The notes: a model not told the origin generated them from the letters alone. 64,000 nucleotides of DNA from Phycisphaerales bacterium UBA7800 (GCA_002480565.1 DLCK01000079.1:34222-98221); one strand, 5' to 3'; positions 45,633 to 55,081 are shown, counted from the stretch's first letter. Numbers and translations: made by a program.

Positions 45633-46535
45633 TCACCGCTTGTACTTTTTCATCATCAGCAAGATGTATCGCCGCTGTTTTTCACAGTTGTCGAAGAGTT
45701 CTGTGGTGGTGTCCGGGAAGTAATCATTGAGCTTCCGAAATCGTGCTTCAGCTGCTTTGTACTCTCGACTGCGTAGTCGTTCAAAGGCTTCGTTGTATCG
45801 AATGGTGACTTCATCAATGAGCTGTTTTTGGATTTGGTCAAACCGCAATTGATGCAGGCCGTCTTCAAAGTAAGCTTTTCTGTCATGCGCTAATGCCAAC
45901 TGGTATGCATGATAGACACGATAAGTTCCTGAGTAGGACGCGTCTTGTCGACTGTAAAGTTCCTCGGCTTCACGTAAAAAATCTGCGGCAGCACGCGGGT
46001 CGGGCACGGAGACTTTGGCAGGGGTGCGGATGATGTCTTCTATTTCAGAGACCTGTAACTCTCGTGGTTTTTCAATAGTATTGGCATCCTTAGTCCGAAG
46101 AGTGCCAAGGTAGACCATTAAAAACAGAATCAAAACCAGATAAGCACCAATGGCACCCCATATTTTGGAGCGTTTGGATGATGTCGATCGAGAGGATTCA
46201 ACTGGTTTTTCTTGAGCTTCCGGGGGGGCGGTGGCTTCCGGGATAATGACCTGGAAAACATCTTCGCCACCGACTTGGACGATGTCCTGTGTCACGAGTT
46301 TGAATCCCTTGCGGCCGACTTTCTTGCGATTGACCTGGGTTCCGTTGGGGCTGGCATTTTGCAGTACCCATTGGCCTTTGATCATAGCAATCATGCCGTG
46401 TTCGCGCGAGACGAATTCACCGCTGATAGGGATGTCGCCATCGGCCTGCCTGCCAAAGAGAAATTCTTCGCCTGAGAGTTCCAGACGTTTACCTTGTTGC
46501 GGGCCTGAGAGTAATAAAATCTGGATTAAAGCCAC
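45633..46535 (-). CDS. FHA-domain membrane protein of the Tad locus
   Basis: About 300 residues from a GTG at 46535 with GGGAAGGGA just upstream. The N-terminal FHA domain (about residues 1-95) has the full phosphothreonine-binding set: FGRQADGDI, VSREHGMIA and NASPNGTQVN. A linker rich in Ser/Lys follows, then one transmembrane helix (about 125-147: IGAYLVLILFLMVYLG). The C-terminal ~120 residues are helical and TPR-like. It is the last gene of the locus, 19 bases after tadC. As a complete FHA reader it is the best candidate for binding targets of the Ser/Thr kinase in the same locus. Confidence 0.85.
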   Translation of the reverse strand: MALIQILLLSGPQQGKRLELSGEEFLFGRQADGDIPISGEFVSREHGMIAMIKGQWVLQNASPNGTQVNRKKVGRKGFKLVTQDIVQVGGEDVFQVIIPEATAPPEAQEKPVESSRSTSSKRSKIWGAIGAYLVLILFLMVYLGTLRTKDANTIEKPRELQVSEIEDIIRTPAKVSVPDPRAAADFLREAEELYSRQDASYSGTYRVYHAYQLALAHDRKAYFEDGLHQLRFDQIQKQLIDEVTIRYNEAFERLRSREYKAAEARFRKLNDYFPDTTTELFDNCEKQRRYILLMMKKYKR

Positions 46536-46614
46536 GTGTCCCTTCCCATTTGGAGACGAAGTGATGGATAGGATGATACTGCAAAAAGGACGCAAAAACT
46601 AGCGTCGATAGGAT

Positions 46615-47523
46615 TTAGAATAACTCGCCACGCATGTGTTTAATGATCATGGGGCCAAAGAGGAAGATCACCACAGCCACGAGGATCAGTACATTGGGCA
46701 ACATCAGCCGGAGACTGGCAGAGGCACTGAGTTTTTCTGCTCGAACGCTACGGTGCATTCGCATCATGTCCGCCTGATTGCGAAGAATTGTTGATAGGGG
46801 CGTCCCCAGAGATTCTGCCTGATTGATTGCGCCGATGATTGATCGCAGTGATTCTAGGGGAATGCGTGATGCCATATTGCTCAATGCGACACCTCGACTT
46901 GAACCTAAATCAATTTCCGCCAATACCAATGCCAACTCCTGATTGAAATCGTCATCAGGTTGATCACGAATGATGGTGGTCACAGCTTCGTTGAAAGTTG
47001 AACCTGACCCCATCATCAAGCCAATGAGGTCCAGTGTGTAGGGCAGTTGCTTACTGATATTACGGACGCGCCCATCGGATGTGGATTTCAGGGCAAATAG
47101 CGGGACGAAAAATCCCATAATTGCTAGTCCCGTGACGATAATTAAATCCAGAGACATCAGCACCAGCAGACTTAGGAAAATGGTCACAATGCCAGTAAAC
47201 AGACTACACAGCAGGCAGATGGCAACGTACTCCTGTACCGAATAGTTGTTGGGATTCCCCGAAGCATCCAGATGCTGGCGGATAAAATCACGTAACGATT
47301 GCACCTGAAAACGTTGTGCCCAGATGATGGCAGCACCGAGAAACGGTTTGAACAGCGGTTGGTCAAACAACGTCTTGGGCGTGTTGGCCCCCATGGACTG
47401 CGCAAACTGACGATGGATCGGCACGACATCCGTCTGACGATAACGAAATGCTGAGAACACCAGGAAAAAGATGCTCAGTCCCAAAAAGCCAGTGATACAA
47501 ATTTGAAGTAGTATTTCGTTCAT
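46615..47523 (-). CDS. tadC: Tad pilus assembly protein TadC (T2SS F family)
   Basis: A 302-residue inner-membrane platform protein. Hydrophobic segments lie at about residues 5-23, 95-130 and 270-292. The T2SSF domain (about 145-270) includes LPYTLDLIGLMMGSGSTFNEAV and SLGTPLSTILRNQADMMR. The ATG at 47523 is the start that fits TadC. The frame is open back to 47682 across the spacer and into tadB, but that part reads through a structured palindrome. No Shine-Dalgarno precedes the ATG; the 3' arm of the palindrome ends eight bases before it. Confidence 0.9.
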   Translation of the reverse strand: MNEILLQICITGFLGLSIFFLVFSAFRYRQTDVVPIHRQFAQSMGANTPKTLFDQPLFKPFLGAAIIWAQRFQVQSLRDFIRQHLDASGNPNNYSVQEYVAICLLCSLFTGIVTIFLSLLVLMSLDLIIVTGLAIMGFFVPLFALKSTSDGRVRNISKQLPYTLDLIGLMMGSGSTFNEAVTTIIRDQPDDDFNQELALVLAEIDLGSSRGVALSNMASRIPLESLRSIIGAINQAESLGTPLSTILRNQADMMRMHRSVRAEKLSASASLRLMLPNVLILVAVVIFLFGPMIIKHMRGELF

Positions 47524-47531
47524 GTGTATTT

Positions 47532-47646
47532 CAGCGAGCCATATCTTGTCGATCCGGGTTGATGACAGGCCAATGACTGTCTTGTAATCACGCGAGTTTA
47601 AGTGTTGAGCGTTACTCAACCCCTGTCGACACGACACGGCTCGCTG
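47532..47646 (-). ncRNA. Structured palindrome in the tadB-tadC spacer
   Basis: On the transcribed strand the spacer starts two bases after the tadB stop. The 5' arm and 3' arm (31 bases each) match at 25 of 31 positions, with two further G-U pairs. The outer nine pairs CAGCGAGCC/GGCTCGCTG are perfect, and an inner GGGTTGA/TCAACCC block also pairs. Inside is a small GACAG...CTGTC hairpin and an alternative GTTGAG...CTCAAC stem. It fills the spacer completely and ends eight bases before tadC. It could be a regulatory RNA structure, an attenuator or a dispersed palindromic repeat. Confidence 0.6.
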
Positions 47647-47648
47647 GA

Positions 47649-48539
47649 TTAAATATCCACCGCCATAATTTTTCGGATCCATAAAAACGCCATGCCGACC
47701 ATGCCTGCTGCGATCAGGAGCAGGATACGGCCAACCGGTTCGGTAAAGAGCAGCATGGTGCTCTCATTGTCAATACTGAGCATCATAAACAGGAACACGA
47801 TCGGCATGACCGCCATCATCCATGCCTGACTGCGACCCTTGGCTGTTAATGCATCGAGTTTGCCTTCGAGTCGTTGGATTTCGCGGACACTTTCTGCGAT
47901 ACGATCCAGTGATTGAGCGGTATCACCACCACGTTGTCGATGCATCTCCAAGGCTGTAAACAGCAGTCGGTAATTCTGAAGTTTGATGCGATTGGCTGCA
48001 TTGTGCATCGCATGGGTGAGATCCAGTCCCATCTGGTATTCACGCATGAGTTGGCCGAACTCTTGTTGGATTGGACCTTGGGTATTTTTGACGAGTAGCT
48101 CAAAGGATTGGCCAAGGTTCAGCCCCGCCCGCATACCTGACGCCAGGACATTGATGCCGTCGGTGAGTTGGGCTTCGAGTTTTTCGTTACGTTGTGTGTT
48201 GAGATATTTGAGGATCAATGTGGGTAATAGTAACCCGCTTAGCGATCCGAGTGTGGTGCCGATGATGTCTTCGGTGGCACCAAATCCAACCGTCCCTCCA
48301 ACGAGAATGAGGATGACAGAGAAAGCCACTGCCAGCTTAGGTGAGATATCCAGCAGCAGGTGTTGATTAAGTACACGGTCGTAATCAGCTTCCCGACGCT
48401 TGAGCCACTGGTTTGTCCAAGGTAAGCCATAGATCACACCAAGTAATGTGGCAACGGCAACCACGGATGACAGTGTGATGTGCCAGAGAGTATCACGCGA
48501 AGTGAGTTGATTGATAAGCCATTGAATATTATTCGGCAT
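47649..48539 (-). CDS. tadB: Tad pilus assembly protein TadB (T2SS F family)
   Basis: A 296-residue inner-membrane protein, partner of TadC. It has hydrophobic segments near residues 18-38, 70-110 and 240-290, and the T2SSF domain between 120 and 240. Within it, NVLASGMRAGLNLGQSFELL and HRQRGGDTAQSLDRIAESV carry the motifs of the family. It follows the FHA-TadA ATPase gene by 100 bases, a gap that contains a weak B-type repeat. It is expected to couple ATPase motion to pilin extrusion. Confidence 0.9.
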   Translation of the reverse strand: MPNNIQWLINQLTSRDTLWHITLSSVVAVATLLGVIYGLPWTNQWLKRREADYDRVLNQHLLLDISPKLAVAFSVILILVGGTVGFGATEDIIGTTLGSLSGLLLPTLILKYLNTQRNEKLEAQLTDGINVLASGMRAGLNLGQSFELLVKNTQGPIQQEFGQLMREYQMGLDLTHAMHNAANRIKLQNYRLLFTALEMHRQRGGDTAQSLDRIAESVREIQRLEGKLDALTAKGRSQAWMMAVMPIVFLFMMLSIDNESTMLLFTEPVGRILLLIAAGMVGMAFLWIRKIMAVDI

Positions 48540-48564
48540 GATCTTTCAGGGATTTGTAACACTT

Positions 48565-48641
48565 GATTTAGGGATTGGCACAAGGTGAATTTTCACTTGC
48601 CAACCCAGAATCCGTGATGTCAATCCCTCACTTTCTAAATC
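48565..48641. repeat. Weak B-type inverted repeat between cpaF and tadB
   Basis: GATTTAGGGATTG (48565-48577) is complementary to CAATCCC and AAATC (within 48621-48641), with extra unpaired bases. A smaller AAGGTGA.TTCACTT hairpin lies in the loop. It resembles the B-type elements but is much degraded. Confidence 0.45.
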
Positions 48642-50511
48642 ACAAGAACGTGTCAATGGTCAAAAAGTTTTTCTGAATCAATCGCTGTGCGAAGGTTGGG
48701 ATATAACCCGTATGTCGCAGCGATGGCTGTTCGGAGTCTTTGAGTGTGAAGATGTCTTCAAGCAACACTTCGTTGGTTTCAAGGTCCAGGCCAATCACTT
48801 CACTGATAGCGGTGACGCGGCGTTGGCCGGATGAAAAACGAGTTACCTGTACCACAAGATCCACCGCGGAGATGATCTGTTCTCGGATGGCTCGCACGGG
48901 CATATCCACTGCCATGAGCACGAGTGTTTCCAGGCGTTTGGCAGCATCGGCGGGGGTGTTGGCGTGAAGCGTAGACAGTGAGCCGTCATGGCCGGTATTC
49001 ATGGCCTGCAACATATCCAAGGCTTCAGGACCACGGACTTCGCCGACGATAATTCGGTCAGGTCGCATACGCAAAGCATTCCGCAGCAGGTCGCGAATGC
49101 TGTAGGCGCCGCGTCCTTCGACGTTAGCGGGTCTTGCTTCTAACGGCACAACGTGCGGTTGAGGCAACTGCAATTCCGCGGACTCTTCAATGGTGAGAAT
49201 GCGTTCGTTTTGGCGGGCGAATGTTGAAAGCACATTGAGTAGTGTCGTTTTACCCGAACCAGTACCACCGGAGATGATCACATTTAGCCGACCAAGAATA
49301 CAACCTTGAAGGAAGTTAGCTGCGTGCGTACTCATTGAACCACGTGCAACAAGGTCATCAATGGTAAACGGAATCCAACTGAATTTACGAATCGTCAGCG
49401 TCGGGCCAGCTAATGACAGTGGGGGGATAACGACGTTTACACGGCTGCCATCTGCCAGTCGGGCATCGACCATTGGATTGGAGTGATCCACGCGACGACC
49501 GATGGGAGTGAGTATCCGTTCAATGACGGACATGAGAATTTCGTCGGAGAAAAAGCTACGCGTAGTGCGCTGGATAATGCCGTTCTTTTCGACGTAAATG
49601 CGGTCTTTGCCCACGACCATGATTTCAGTGACGTTAGCCATTTCCAAAAGGTCTTGGAGCGGACCAAGGCCGAGCATGATGTCCACGAGGTCTTTGCTGA
49701 CAATGCGGTGGACGATGTAATGCTGCAGGTCTTTGGGGATTTCCTTGAGCAGTTCTTCGAACTGTTCTTCGAAAACTTCTTCTGCAATGGCTACGTCTTC
49801 TGCGACACATGTTGCATCAAAGAGCAGGGGCATGGTGTCCACGAGATCCTGAACGGTTTGCGTCAGAGCCTGGTCAAACGAAGGGTCGGCATCGGGCAAT
49901 TCGATGAATTTGTAATCCGTCTGGACTTTGCCCTGGCATTGACGTACGACTTCTGCAAGTACCATGCGATGCAGATAGCTAAAGACCGTGTGACTGATCA
50001 CCGTTTTGTCCATTGTGTCGATGGCATCATCAAGGATGCTGCGCAAATGCCACATCATCTGCTTGACGTAGGAGTCATCGGTTTTCTTCAGATCAGCCGT
50101 GGCGCGCAGGTTCATGCGGTCAAGCAATTGCCCGTGGACGCCTTGCTCAAACTCCATGAGTTTACGTTGGTTTTTTTGTTGCTGTTGTTGCTTGCTGGCC
50201 GACGCATCGTCTTTTTCACCGGGGCGTAGCATGGCCAGTGAGTATTGGCCGATTTGAATTTCATCGCCAAAGTCGAGTTTGACTGATTGGCCGAAAGTTA
50301 ATTCCTGACTGGCAACCCGTGTCATGGCGCGACTGAGATTTTCAACGAAGAACTGATTGCCCCGCTGTTGAATTTTCAGGTGACGTCTTGCAACAAATGA
50401 ACTGCCCAGTTTGACGTGACAGTCATCATCACGGCCGACCATGACGGTATCACTATCCACTTTGATGGTGGACTGTTCGTTGAGACTATGATCAAAAAGC
50501 CAAAGTTCCAT
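48640..50511 (-). CDS. TadA/CpaF secretion ATPase with N-terminal FHA domain
   Basis: A 623-residue cytosolic ATPase of the Tad pilus. The N-terminal ~95 residues are an FHA domain (MVGRDDDCHVKLGSSFVARRHLKI, limited to its core). Its usual Ser of the SxxH motif is Ala, so phosphopeptide binding may be weakened. The CpaF part follows: a helical region (about 110-260), then VNVVIPPLSLAGPTLTIRKF, Walker A GGTGSGKTTLLNVL, Asp box TIEESAELQL, Walker B GEVRGPEALDML and the His box STLHANTPADA. The ATG at 50511 is preferred over TTG 50517. Most CpaF proteins lack an FHA domain. A second ATPase lies at 62.8 kb. Confidence 0.92.
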   Translation of the reverse strand: MELWLFDHSLNEQSTIKVDSDTVMVGRDDDCHVKLGSSFVARRHLKIQQRGNQFFVENLSRAMTRVASQELTFGQSVKLDFGDEIQIGQYSLAMLRPGEKDDASASKQQQQQKNQRKLMEFEQGVHGQLLDRMNLRATADLKKTDDSYVKQMMWHLRSILDDAIDTMDKTVISHTVFSYLHRMVLAEVVRQCQGKVQTDYKFIELPDADPSFDQALTQTVQDLVDTMPLLFDATCVAEDVAIAEEVFEEQFEELLKEIPKDLQHYIVHRIVSKDLVDIMLGLGPLQDLLEMANVTEIMVVGKDRIYVEKNGIIQRTTRSFFSDEILMSVIERILTPIGRRVDHSNPMVDARLADGSRVNVVIPPLSLAGPTLTIRKFSWIPFTIDDLVARGSMSTHAANFLQGCILGRLNVIISGGTGSGKTTLLNVLSTFARQNERILTIEESAELQLPQPHVVPLEARPANVEGRGAYSIRDLLRNALRMRPDRIIVGEVRGPEALDMLQAMNTGHDGSLSTLHANTPADAAKRLETLVLMAVDMPVRAIREQIISAVDLVVQVTRFSSGQRRVTAISEVIGLDLETNEVLLEDIFTLKDSEQPSLRHTGYIPTFAQRLIQKNFLTIDTFL

Positions 50512-50528
50512 AGGCAAAAGCGATCCGA

Positions 50529-51353
50529 TTAATCGTTGTTATTCGTGGCACCAGCTGCGGGGCGGCGACGTTCGACGAGTTCAACCACCGTCGGATTGAT
50601 GCCACCGGAAGGAATTTTGGATAGTTCGGTATCGCCGGGGTTGCGGACTGTCAGGTCAAAGTTACCGATCATGACACGTTCGATGAGATTCATCTGTGTG
50701 GCCTGGTCGGGGGTGACTTCAACGGTAATACTCGAAAAACGTGATTGACTCATGCGGCTTGATGATGCTTCATAACTTGTCGCCGACCCCAGAGCAATGA
50801 CTTTTACGCGTTCCATCACAGGTAAAACCTGGACACCAGATTGTGTGTTAAAAGCTGCTTCAAGATCAACGAACATGCCCAGACGTAAAGCGCCTGGCAC
50901 CGTCTTGGAATTGATGGACAGTACTTTCAGACGCTTGCCACGTGCGATGTTTTGATCGATGGCAGTAGAGTCCGGTGATGTAAAGTGACGAAAAAGAAGG
51001 ATCTCGCCCGCATGAGCAGTCCGCTGCAAAGGTTCCTTTTGATCCAAACGGACACGTAGTCCTGTTTCATCCATTGCGCCCATCTGTTCATCAAATGCTT
51101 CACGAAATGTCGGCGTGTCCGGCACGCGGACTTCACGTATGTCGCGTTTACGAAGACGATCCCCCGAAGACATGGACACTTGAAGAATGTAGACCGGAAA
51201 ACTGGCAAGTTTGTTTTCGTTGCGAATCTGCATGATGTAAATATTGGTGAGAATCACCGCCAATACTGCCAGGACAACAGCAGCAATAACGAGTTTGGTA
51301 TTTCCCGCCTGACGTGGGTTATTTGTACCGGGGGAGGCTTGTTCTGCTGCCAT
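50529..51353 (-). CDS. cpaB: Flp pilus assembly protein CpaB/RcpC
   Basis: A 274-residue protein with an N-terminal transmembrane helix (about residues 18-42) and a SAF domain: VSMSSGDRLRKRDIREVRVP and LQRTAHAGEILLFRHF. The C-terminal part carries LRLGMFVDLEAAF and a beta-rich segment typical of CpaB/RcpC. This protein lies in the periplasm and is thought to work with the secretin CpaC/RcpA, which is not in the window. GAGAGAG precedes the ATG. It sits directly upstream of the FHA-ATPase gene. Confidence 0.85.
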   Translation of the reverse strand: MAAEQASPGTNNPRQAGNTKLVIAAVVLAVLAVILTNIYIMQIRNENKLASFPVYILQVSMSSGDRLRKRDIREVRVPDTPTFREAFDEQMGAMDETGLRVRLDQKEPLQRTAHAGEILLFRHFTSPDSTAIDQNIARGKRLKVLSINSKTVPGALRLGMFVDLEAAFNTQSGVQVLPVMERVKVIALGSATSYEASSSRMSQSRFSSITVEVTPDQATQMNLIERVMIGNFDLTVRNPGDTELSKIPSGGINPTVVELVERRRPAAGATNNND

Positions 51354-51489
51354 GAAATTCTCTCTCGTATCCAGTAACAGTCTTCAGCAAATATGTAGTG
51401 GCAATTGTATCAATCAAACATACCATTCGCTGAATGCTTGGGTCTATGATTACATCAAACGCAAATCAACACATCACATCACATGCCAG

Positions 51490-52188
51490 TTATTGCATGG
51501 CTTGACTCTTAGGATATTTGAACCACAAAAGGAGTTTGACTTGTTTGTCTTCAGTGAGGTGTGTTCGGATTACCAGTACCTCTTCGCCGGGCGGAGCGAG
51601 AGTCGCTTCACCTTGGAGGTGTGGACTTCGGACATAAATCTGATTGATCGCCTGTGATTGACTGGTCGACTTGGTGTTGAGTTTTGAAAAGCCTTTGCTG
51701 ATCGCGGCGTCTGCATAATGCTCCTGGACCTGTTCCTGAGTCTGGCCAGCAATATCCCAAAGGGCATACTCTTCAGCAACATGCCCGTCGATACGTGTAA
51801 AGCCAGTCACACGGGTTCCGCCTGTGGGTTGGGGTAGTTGTGCTGGTTCACTGAGCAGGACCTGATCGCTGTTTCGTACGAGTATCAGATTGCCGGTATT
51901 GGATGCGGGAATCATGCCTGTCATGAGGTCTTCGACACGATCACGTGAGCCTTCCATTTCCGCGGAATAGTCCATGGTGCCGTACATCTGCATCTGTCCG
52001 GTGGTGACTTTACGGACACGTCTTGGTCTGACATCATCCCAGACGGTATAGACCGCAAAGGCGCCGATGGCAAGGAGTCCGAGGATCATCGGGATCATGG
52101 CTGCACGATTGGCAACCTGCTCTTCCTCCTTATTCAAATTCAGCGGATTATGAGTTGTCGGTGGTGGTGGTTTCAATAGGCTCTCCAT
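51490..52188 (-). CDS. Tad-locus single-pass membrane protein of unknown function
   Basis: I do not recognise this 232-residue protein. It has a cytosolic N-terminus with a PPPPT stretch and one transmembrane helix (about residues 33-50, AMIPMILGLLAIGAFAVY). The exported C-terminal part is of mixed alpha/beta appearance, with QEQVQEHYADAAISKGFSKL in the middle. It starts 16 bases inside the end of the upstream TadE-like gene, which implies translational coupling and common function. It is possibly a pilus assembly accessory protein of this lineage. Confidence 0.75.
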   Translation of the reverse strand: MESLLKPPPPTTHNPLNLNKEEEQVANRAAMIPMILGLLAIGAFAVYTVWDDVRPRRVRKVTTGQMQMYGTMDYSAEMEGSRDRVEDLMTGMIPASNTGNLILVRNSDQVLLSEPAQLPQPTGGTRVTGFTRIDGHVAEEYALWDIAGQTQEQVQEHYADAAISKGFSKLNTKSTSQSQAINQIYVRSPHLQGEATLAPPGEEVLVIRTHLTEDKQVKLLLWFKYPKSQAMQ

Positions 52189-53123
52189 CTGTTGCCGTAG
52201 CTACGATGCGCAATATCAGGTCCGAACCAATAAGGTGTCGGGCCTGCGTAATGATAAGGTGAGTGTCCGCGGTACACGCCATTGATGGCATTGGCCAACC
52301 CGTTTGAGGGCAGACTATCCAGACGTGTGTAGAGTACTTCAAGGTCAACAGCCGTGGTGCCACGGGTGGGATCGAGTATCGCCCCGGGGCGCGGTTGCCA
52401 CATGTCATAGCGATAGCCAGGTTCAAGTGTGACCAGATCAGCTGTTCGGATGTAGTATTCGTTGCCGATGGTGTCAGCAACATGCAGCAGGCGGGGTGTG
52501 TTGCCATATGGTTGGTCAGCAGACTCCATGAGGATGAAGTCTCCGCGTTCGACTCGGAATTGGGTGTATCCGCGAGTGAATGACCATGTCGTATCATCGC
52601 GTCGATGGCCATGCTGGATGTCGCCGGCCATGTCTCGCCAAAGTGGTGTTGAGTCCACATCAAATTCGGTGCGAAGTGACGTCTGGACAGTATGACTGAT
52701 ATCGGTCATGGTTTGGAAAGTTCGCAGCGCATCACCAGTGAGTCTGCTTGAATCCACAAAGCTGTCATAAGCCAAATCAATCCCGTCGACGTAGCTTCTC
52801 TCGAGGTTCTCGATTTCACTTCGTGAACCCATGAAAGCTTCGTCAAGTTGCTCGTTGCCCTGTGAAGGGCCGACACGTAACGTCGCATCGCTATGTCGAT
52901 ATGACCGGAGCATGACATGGATATTGGTGGGGGTGTCGGTGGATAGATGGGCTGCCTTAAGCCATGCATCGTGACGGTCCATGACCAAGGCATGCTGCAC
53001 GCGAACAACTCCGCGACCTGCAAAAAACAGCAGGCTCAGCGTGATAAAGATGATCGGCAATGCCAGAACCATTTCAATCATCGCTGTAGCGCGAACGTTT
53101 GCAGGGGTGCAGCTGTGTGTCAT
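52173..53123 (-). CDS. TadE-like pseudopilin, extended
   Basis: A 316-residue protein with a TadE-type N-terminus. ATAMIEMVLALPIIFITLSL (residues 13-32) gives a short basic leader, the conserved Glu and a hydrophobic helix. The remaining ~275 residues form a large exported domain that I do not recognise; classic TadE is about 190 residues. The stop of the TadG-like gene and the start of this one share one base. It would be a minor pilin processed by the CpaA-type peptidase. Confidence 0.75.
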   Translation of the reverse strand: MTHSCTPANVRATAMIEMVLALPIIFITLSLLFFAGRGVVRVQHALVMDRHDAWLKAAHLSTDTPTNIHVMLRSYRHSDATLRVGPSQGNEQLDEAFMGSRSEIENLERSYVDGIDLAYDSFVDSSRLTGDALRTFQTMTDISHTVQTSLRTEFDVDSTPLWRDMAGDIQHGHRRDDTTWSFTRGYTQFRVERGDFILMESADQPYGNTPRLLHVADTIGNEYYIRTADLVTLEPGYRYDMWQPRPGAILDPTRGTTAVDLEVLYTRLDSLPSNGLANAINGVYRGHSPYHYAGPTPYWFGPDIAHRSYGNRWRAY

Positions 53124-55081
53124 TATGGCACCTGGGTTTCTTCCTCTAGGGCTTGGGCGCGACGGGCTTTGAGTTCGGTGACAACCGACTCAAAGAGCTT
53201 GCCACTCACAAGCGGTTGGAGTTGATCGGTGGATTGAACATCAGCAAGGTTCGGTTGCTCAGCAGGAACTGCTCGGCCGATCCAGCCTTGGAACCAAAGT
53301 GTTTTGTTGTCTGCATTATTCACAAGTATGTCATAGGGTGCGAGCATCGGTGAAGCTGTTTGCGTGGGTGCAACAGGGGTTGCCCATGGCAATGAACGGA
53401 CATGGTTTTGCGCTATTACAGTACGTTGGATCATGTCAGATGTTTGGGGATGTTTATCATCGTTGACATAGAGAATCGGCGCAGGTTTGGGGGATTGCGA
53501 CGTGAAATTGTAGGGTGATGAGAGTTTGATCTGCTTGCCTACATTGATACCCAACAGCATGTAGTCATCAATTCGATATGCCGTTTGACGTGGATATTTC
53601 TGCTTCTTTGTCGCAGGTAATGGTTTGATGTGCAGCGTTCGGTCGGAATAAACCTGGTACGGCCAAATCTCTCGCCAGATACGAGGGTGAAGCTGCTGCA
53701 TCTTGAGCTTTTCCCATGTCCTGGGGTCAAGCTCTTTGCGGTATTTATAGTATTCGACGTTTAATATTTTTTGCTTATCTGAACTGATGATCGCCCAACT
53801 GTCTTTGGAGCGGAATTTGGGGTCCGTGGGGGCAAATGCACTTTTACTCTGCAACGTTACGTAGGCGATTTCACGAATAGATTGCGGATTCTTATCCATG
53901 ATCTCATAGATTTTTTGAGGATCGGTAATCCATGTTGATTCATAGACCGGCATTTGCGTAACCGGCTCTTGAGGCCAGAGTTCATTGAGGTGTGCCTTGC
54001 TAAAGATGTCGATGTGATTGACGATGCGTTGGTTTTCTAGTCGGTATACCAAAGCGCCCAATGTTCTGAGCACTGCATCATCACCAACAGCAATCTGCTG
54101 CAGATCATTTATATCCGAGGGCATCTCTTCGTTTTGGGAACGTGATGGTTTGGCTTTGGGTTTAAGCAGAGCGCGTAGTTGTGAAATGGGGCAATCCCCA
54201 GATCGGTTTCGCTGTTTTTTTATTTTTACAGGCTCCGCTGCCGTGAGTTCACGCAATTGATCAACTGCGGGATTTTTCATGTACTCACTATAACCGTTGG
54301 CGATTCGGTATTCATGGTCATTTTTAATGATCGGGGCGAAGTCATCAAAGCTTCCACGTTTCCATTGGACCAGCGGTTGTCTGGTGGGAAGCATGATTGC
54401 CGAGGCCTCAGTCTGACGGGCAGTGGTGTCGAGAATACTGCCACGCAGCACGGACAGTTGGGTTTGGACTTCGAGGTTCTCCAGAATCGCCTGATTGATT
54501 TGGTCTAAGGAGTTGATGGCTTGCCAGATGGTACCTGCCTGTTTGCTTTGCGAAACAGGTTGTACGTGAGTGATGTCAGCCAGAACTTTTTGGTTCAATT
54601 GTTTGTTGATGTACTTTTGGGTGTTGTAGGTGACTCGCAGTTCATTTGCAGTGGTTTTCTTGAGTTGGTCAAATCCCAAGGCGATGGGATTATCATCGTC
54701 GATGGGTTGCCAGTCACGGGGTAATTGCTTGACGTCGATTTCTTGGAGTACGTCATTGACTGCTTTGAGGTCATTGTGATACATCTCAATGGCTGTGGGG
54801 ATTTCCTGAACCATACCAGCCTGGACGATGAGTCGGGCCATGGCATTATTGTTCATCGCCACGGTGTTGAGACTCCGGGCGATCCAACTGGCGCCGGACT
54901 CTGCGCCGGCTTGAGCGCTGAAATGGGTCATTTCCTTGACCCGTGCATGTCGACCGATACTCAGGACGCCAAAGGCGACCGCAGCCGTGACCAGGAGGAT
55001 CAACAAAGTCAGCACCAGCGCGTGACCTTGCCGGCCATGATGGCGGTGGGTTGGATTGGAAAATACATTCAGTAAGATCAT
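53123..55081 (-). CDS. TadG-like large pseudopilin (paralogue 2)
   Basis: A 652-residue protein with a TadG-like N-terminus: a short basic leader, then a helix GHALVLTLLILLVTAAVAFG (about residues 17-36). It continues into AGAESGASWIARSLNTVAMNN, a motif shared with the neighbouring 885-residue protein. The rest is a long exported region with predicted alpha and beta parts and no von Willebrand A motif (DxSxS) that I can see. The ATG at 55081 is chosen; a TTG at 55174 would add 31 residues. It is probably a minor pilus or adhesin component. Confidence 0.72.
   Translation of the reverse strand: MILLNVFSNPTHRHHGRQGHALVLTLLILLVTAAVAFGVLSIGRHARVKEMTHFSAQAGAESGASWIARSLNTVAMNNNAMARLIVQAGMVQEIPTAIEMYHNDLKAVNDVLQEIDVKQLPRDWQPIDDDNPIALGFDQLKKTTANELRVTYNTQKYINKQLNQKVLADITHVQPVSQSKQAGTIWQAINSLDQINQAILENLEVQTQLSVLRGSILDTTARQTEASAIMLPTRQPLVQWKRGSFDDFAPIIKNDHEYRIANGYSEYMKNPAVDQLRELTAAEPVKIKKQRNRSGDCPISQLRALLKPKAKPSRSQNEEMPSDINDLQQIAVGDDAVLRTLGALVYRLENQRIVNHIDIFSKAHLNELWPQEPVTQMPVYESTWITDPQKIYEIMDKNPQSIREIAYVTLQSKSAFAPTDPKFRSKDSWAIISSDKQKILNVEYYKYRKELDPRTWEKLKMQQLHPRIWREIWPYQVYSDRTLHIKPLPATKKQKYPRQTAYRIDDYMLLGINVGKQIKLSSPYNFTSQSPKPAPILYVNDDKHPQTSDMIQRTVIAQNHVRSLPWATPVAPTQTASPMLAPYDILVNNADNKTLWFQGWIGRAVPAEQPNLADVQSTDQLQPLVSGKLFESVVTELKARRAQALEEETQVP

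Noticed and set aside
47524..47682. Upstream extension of tadC into tadB
   Set aside because: The frame is open, but it runs through the palindromic spacer and adds residues not expected in TadC; the ATG at 47523 fits the family.
49483..50229. 248-residue plus-strand ORF inside the FHA-TadA gene
   Set aside because: It is antisense to a strongly conserved ATPase and has a composition typical of a mirrored frame (runs of Leu/Phe).
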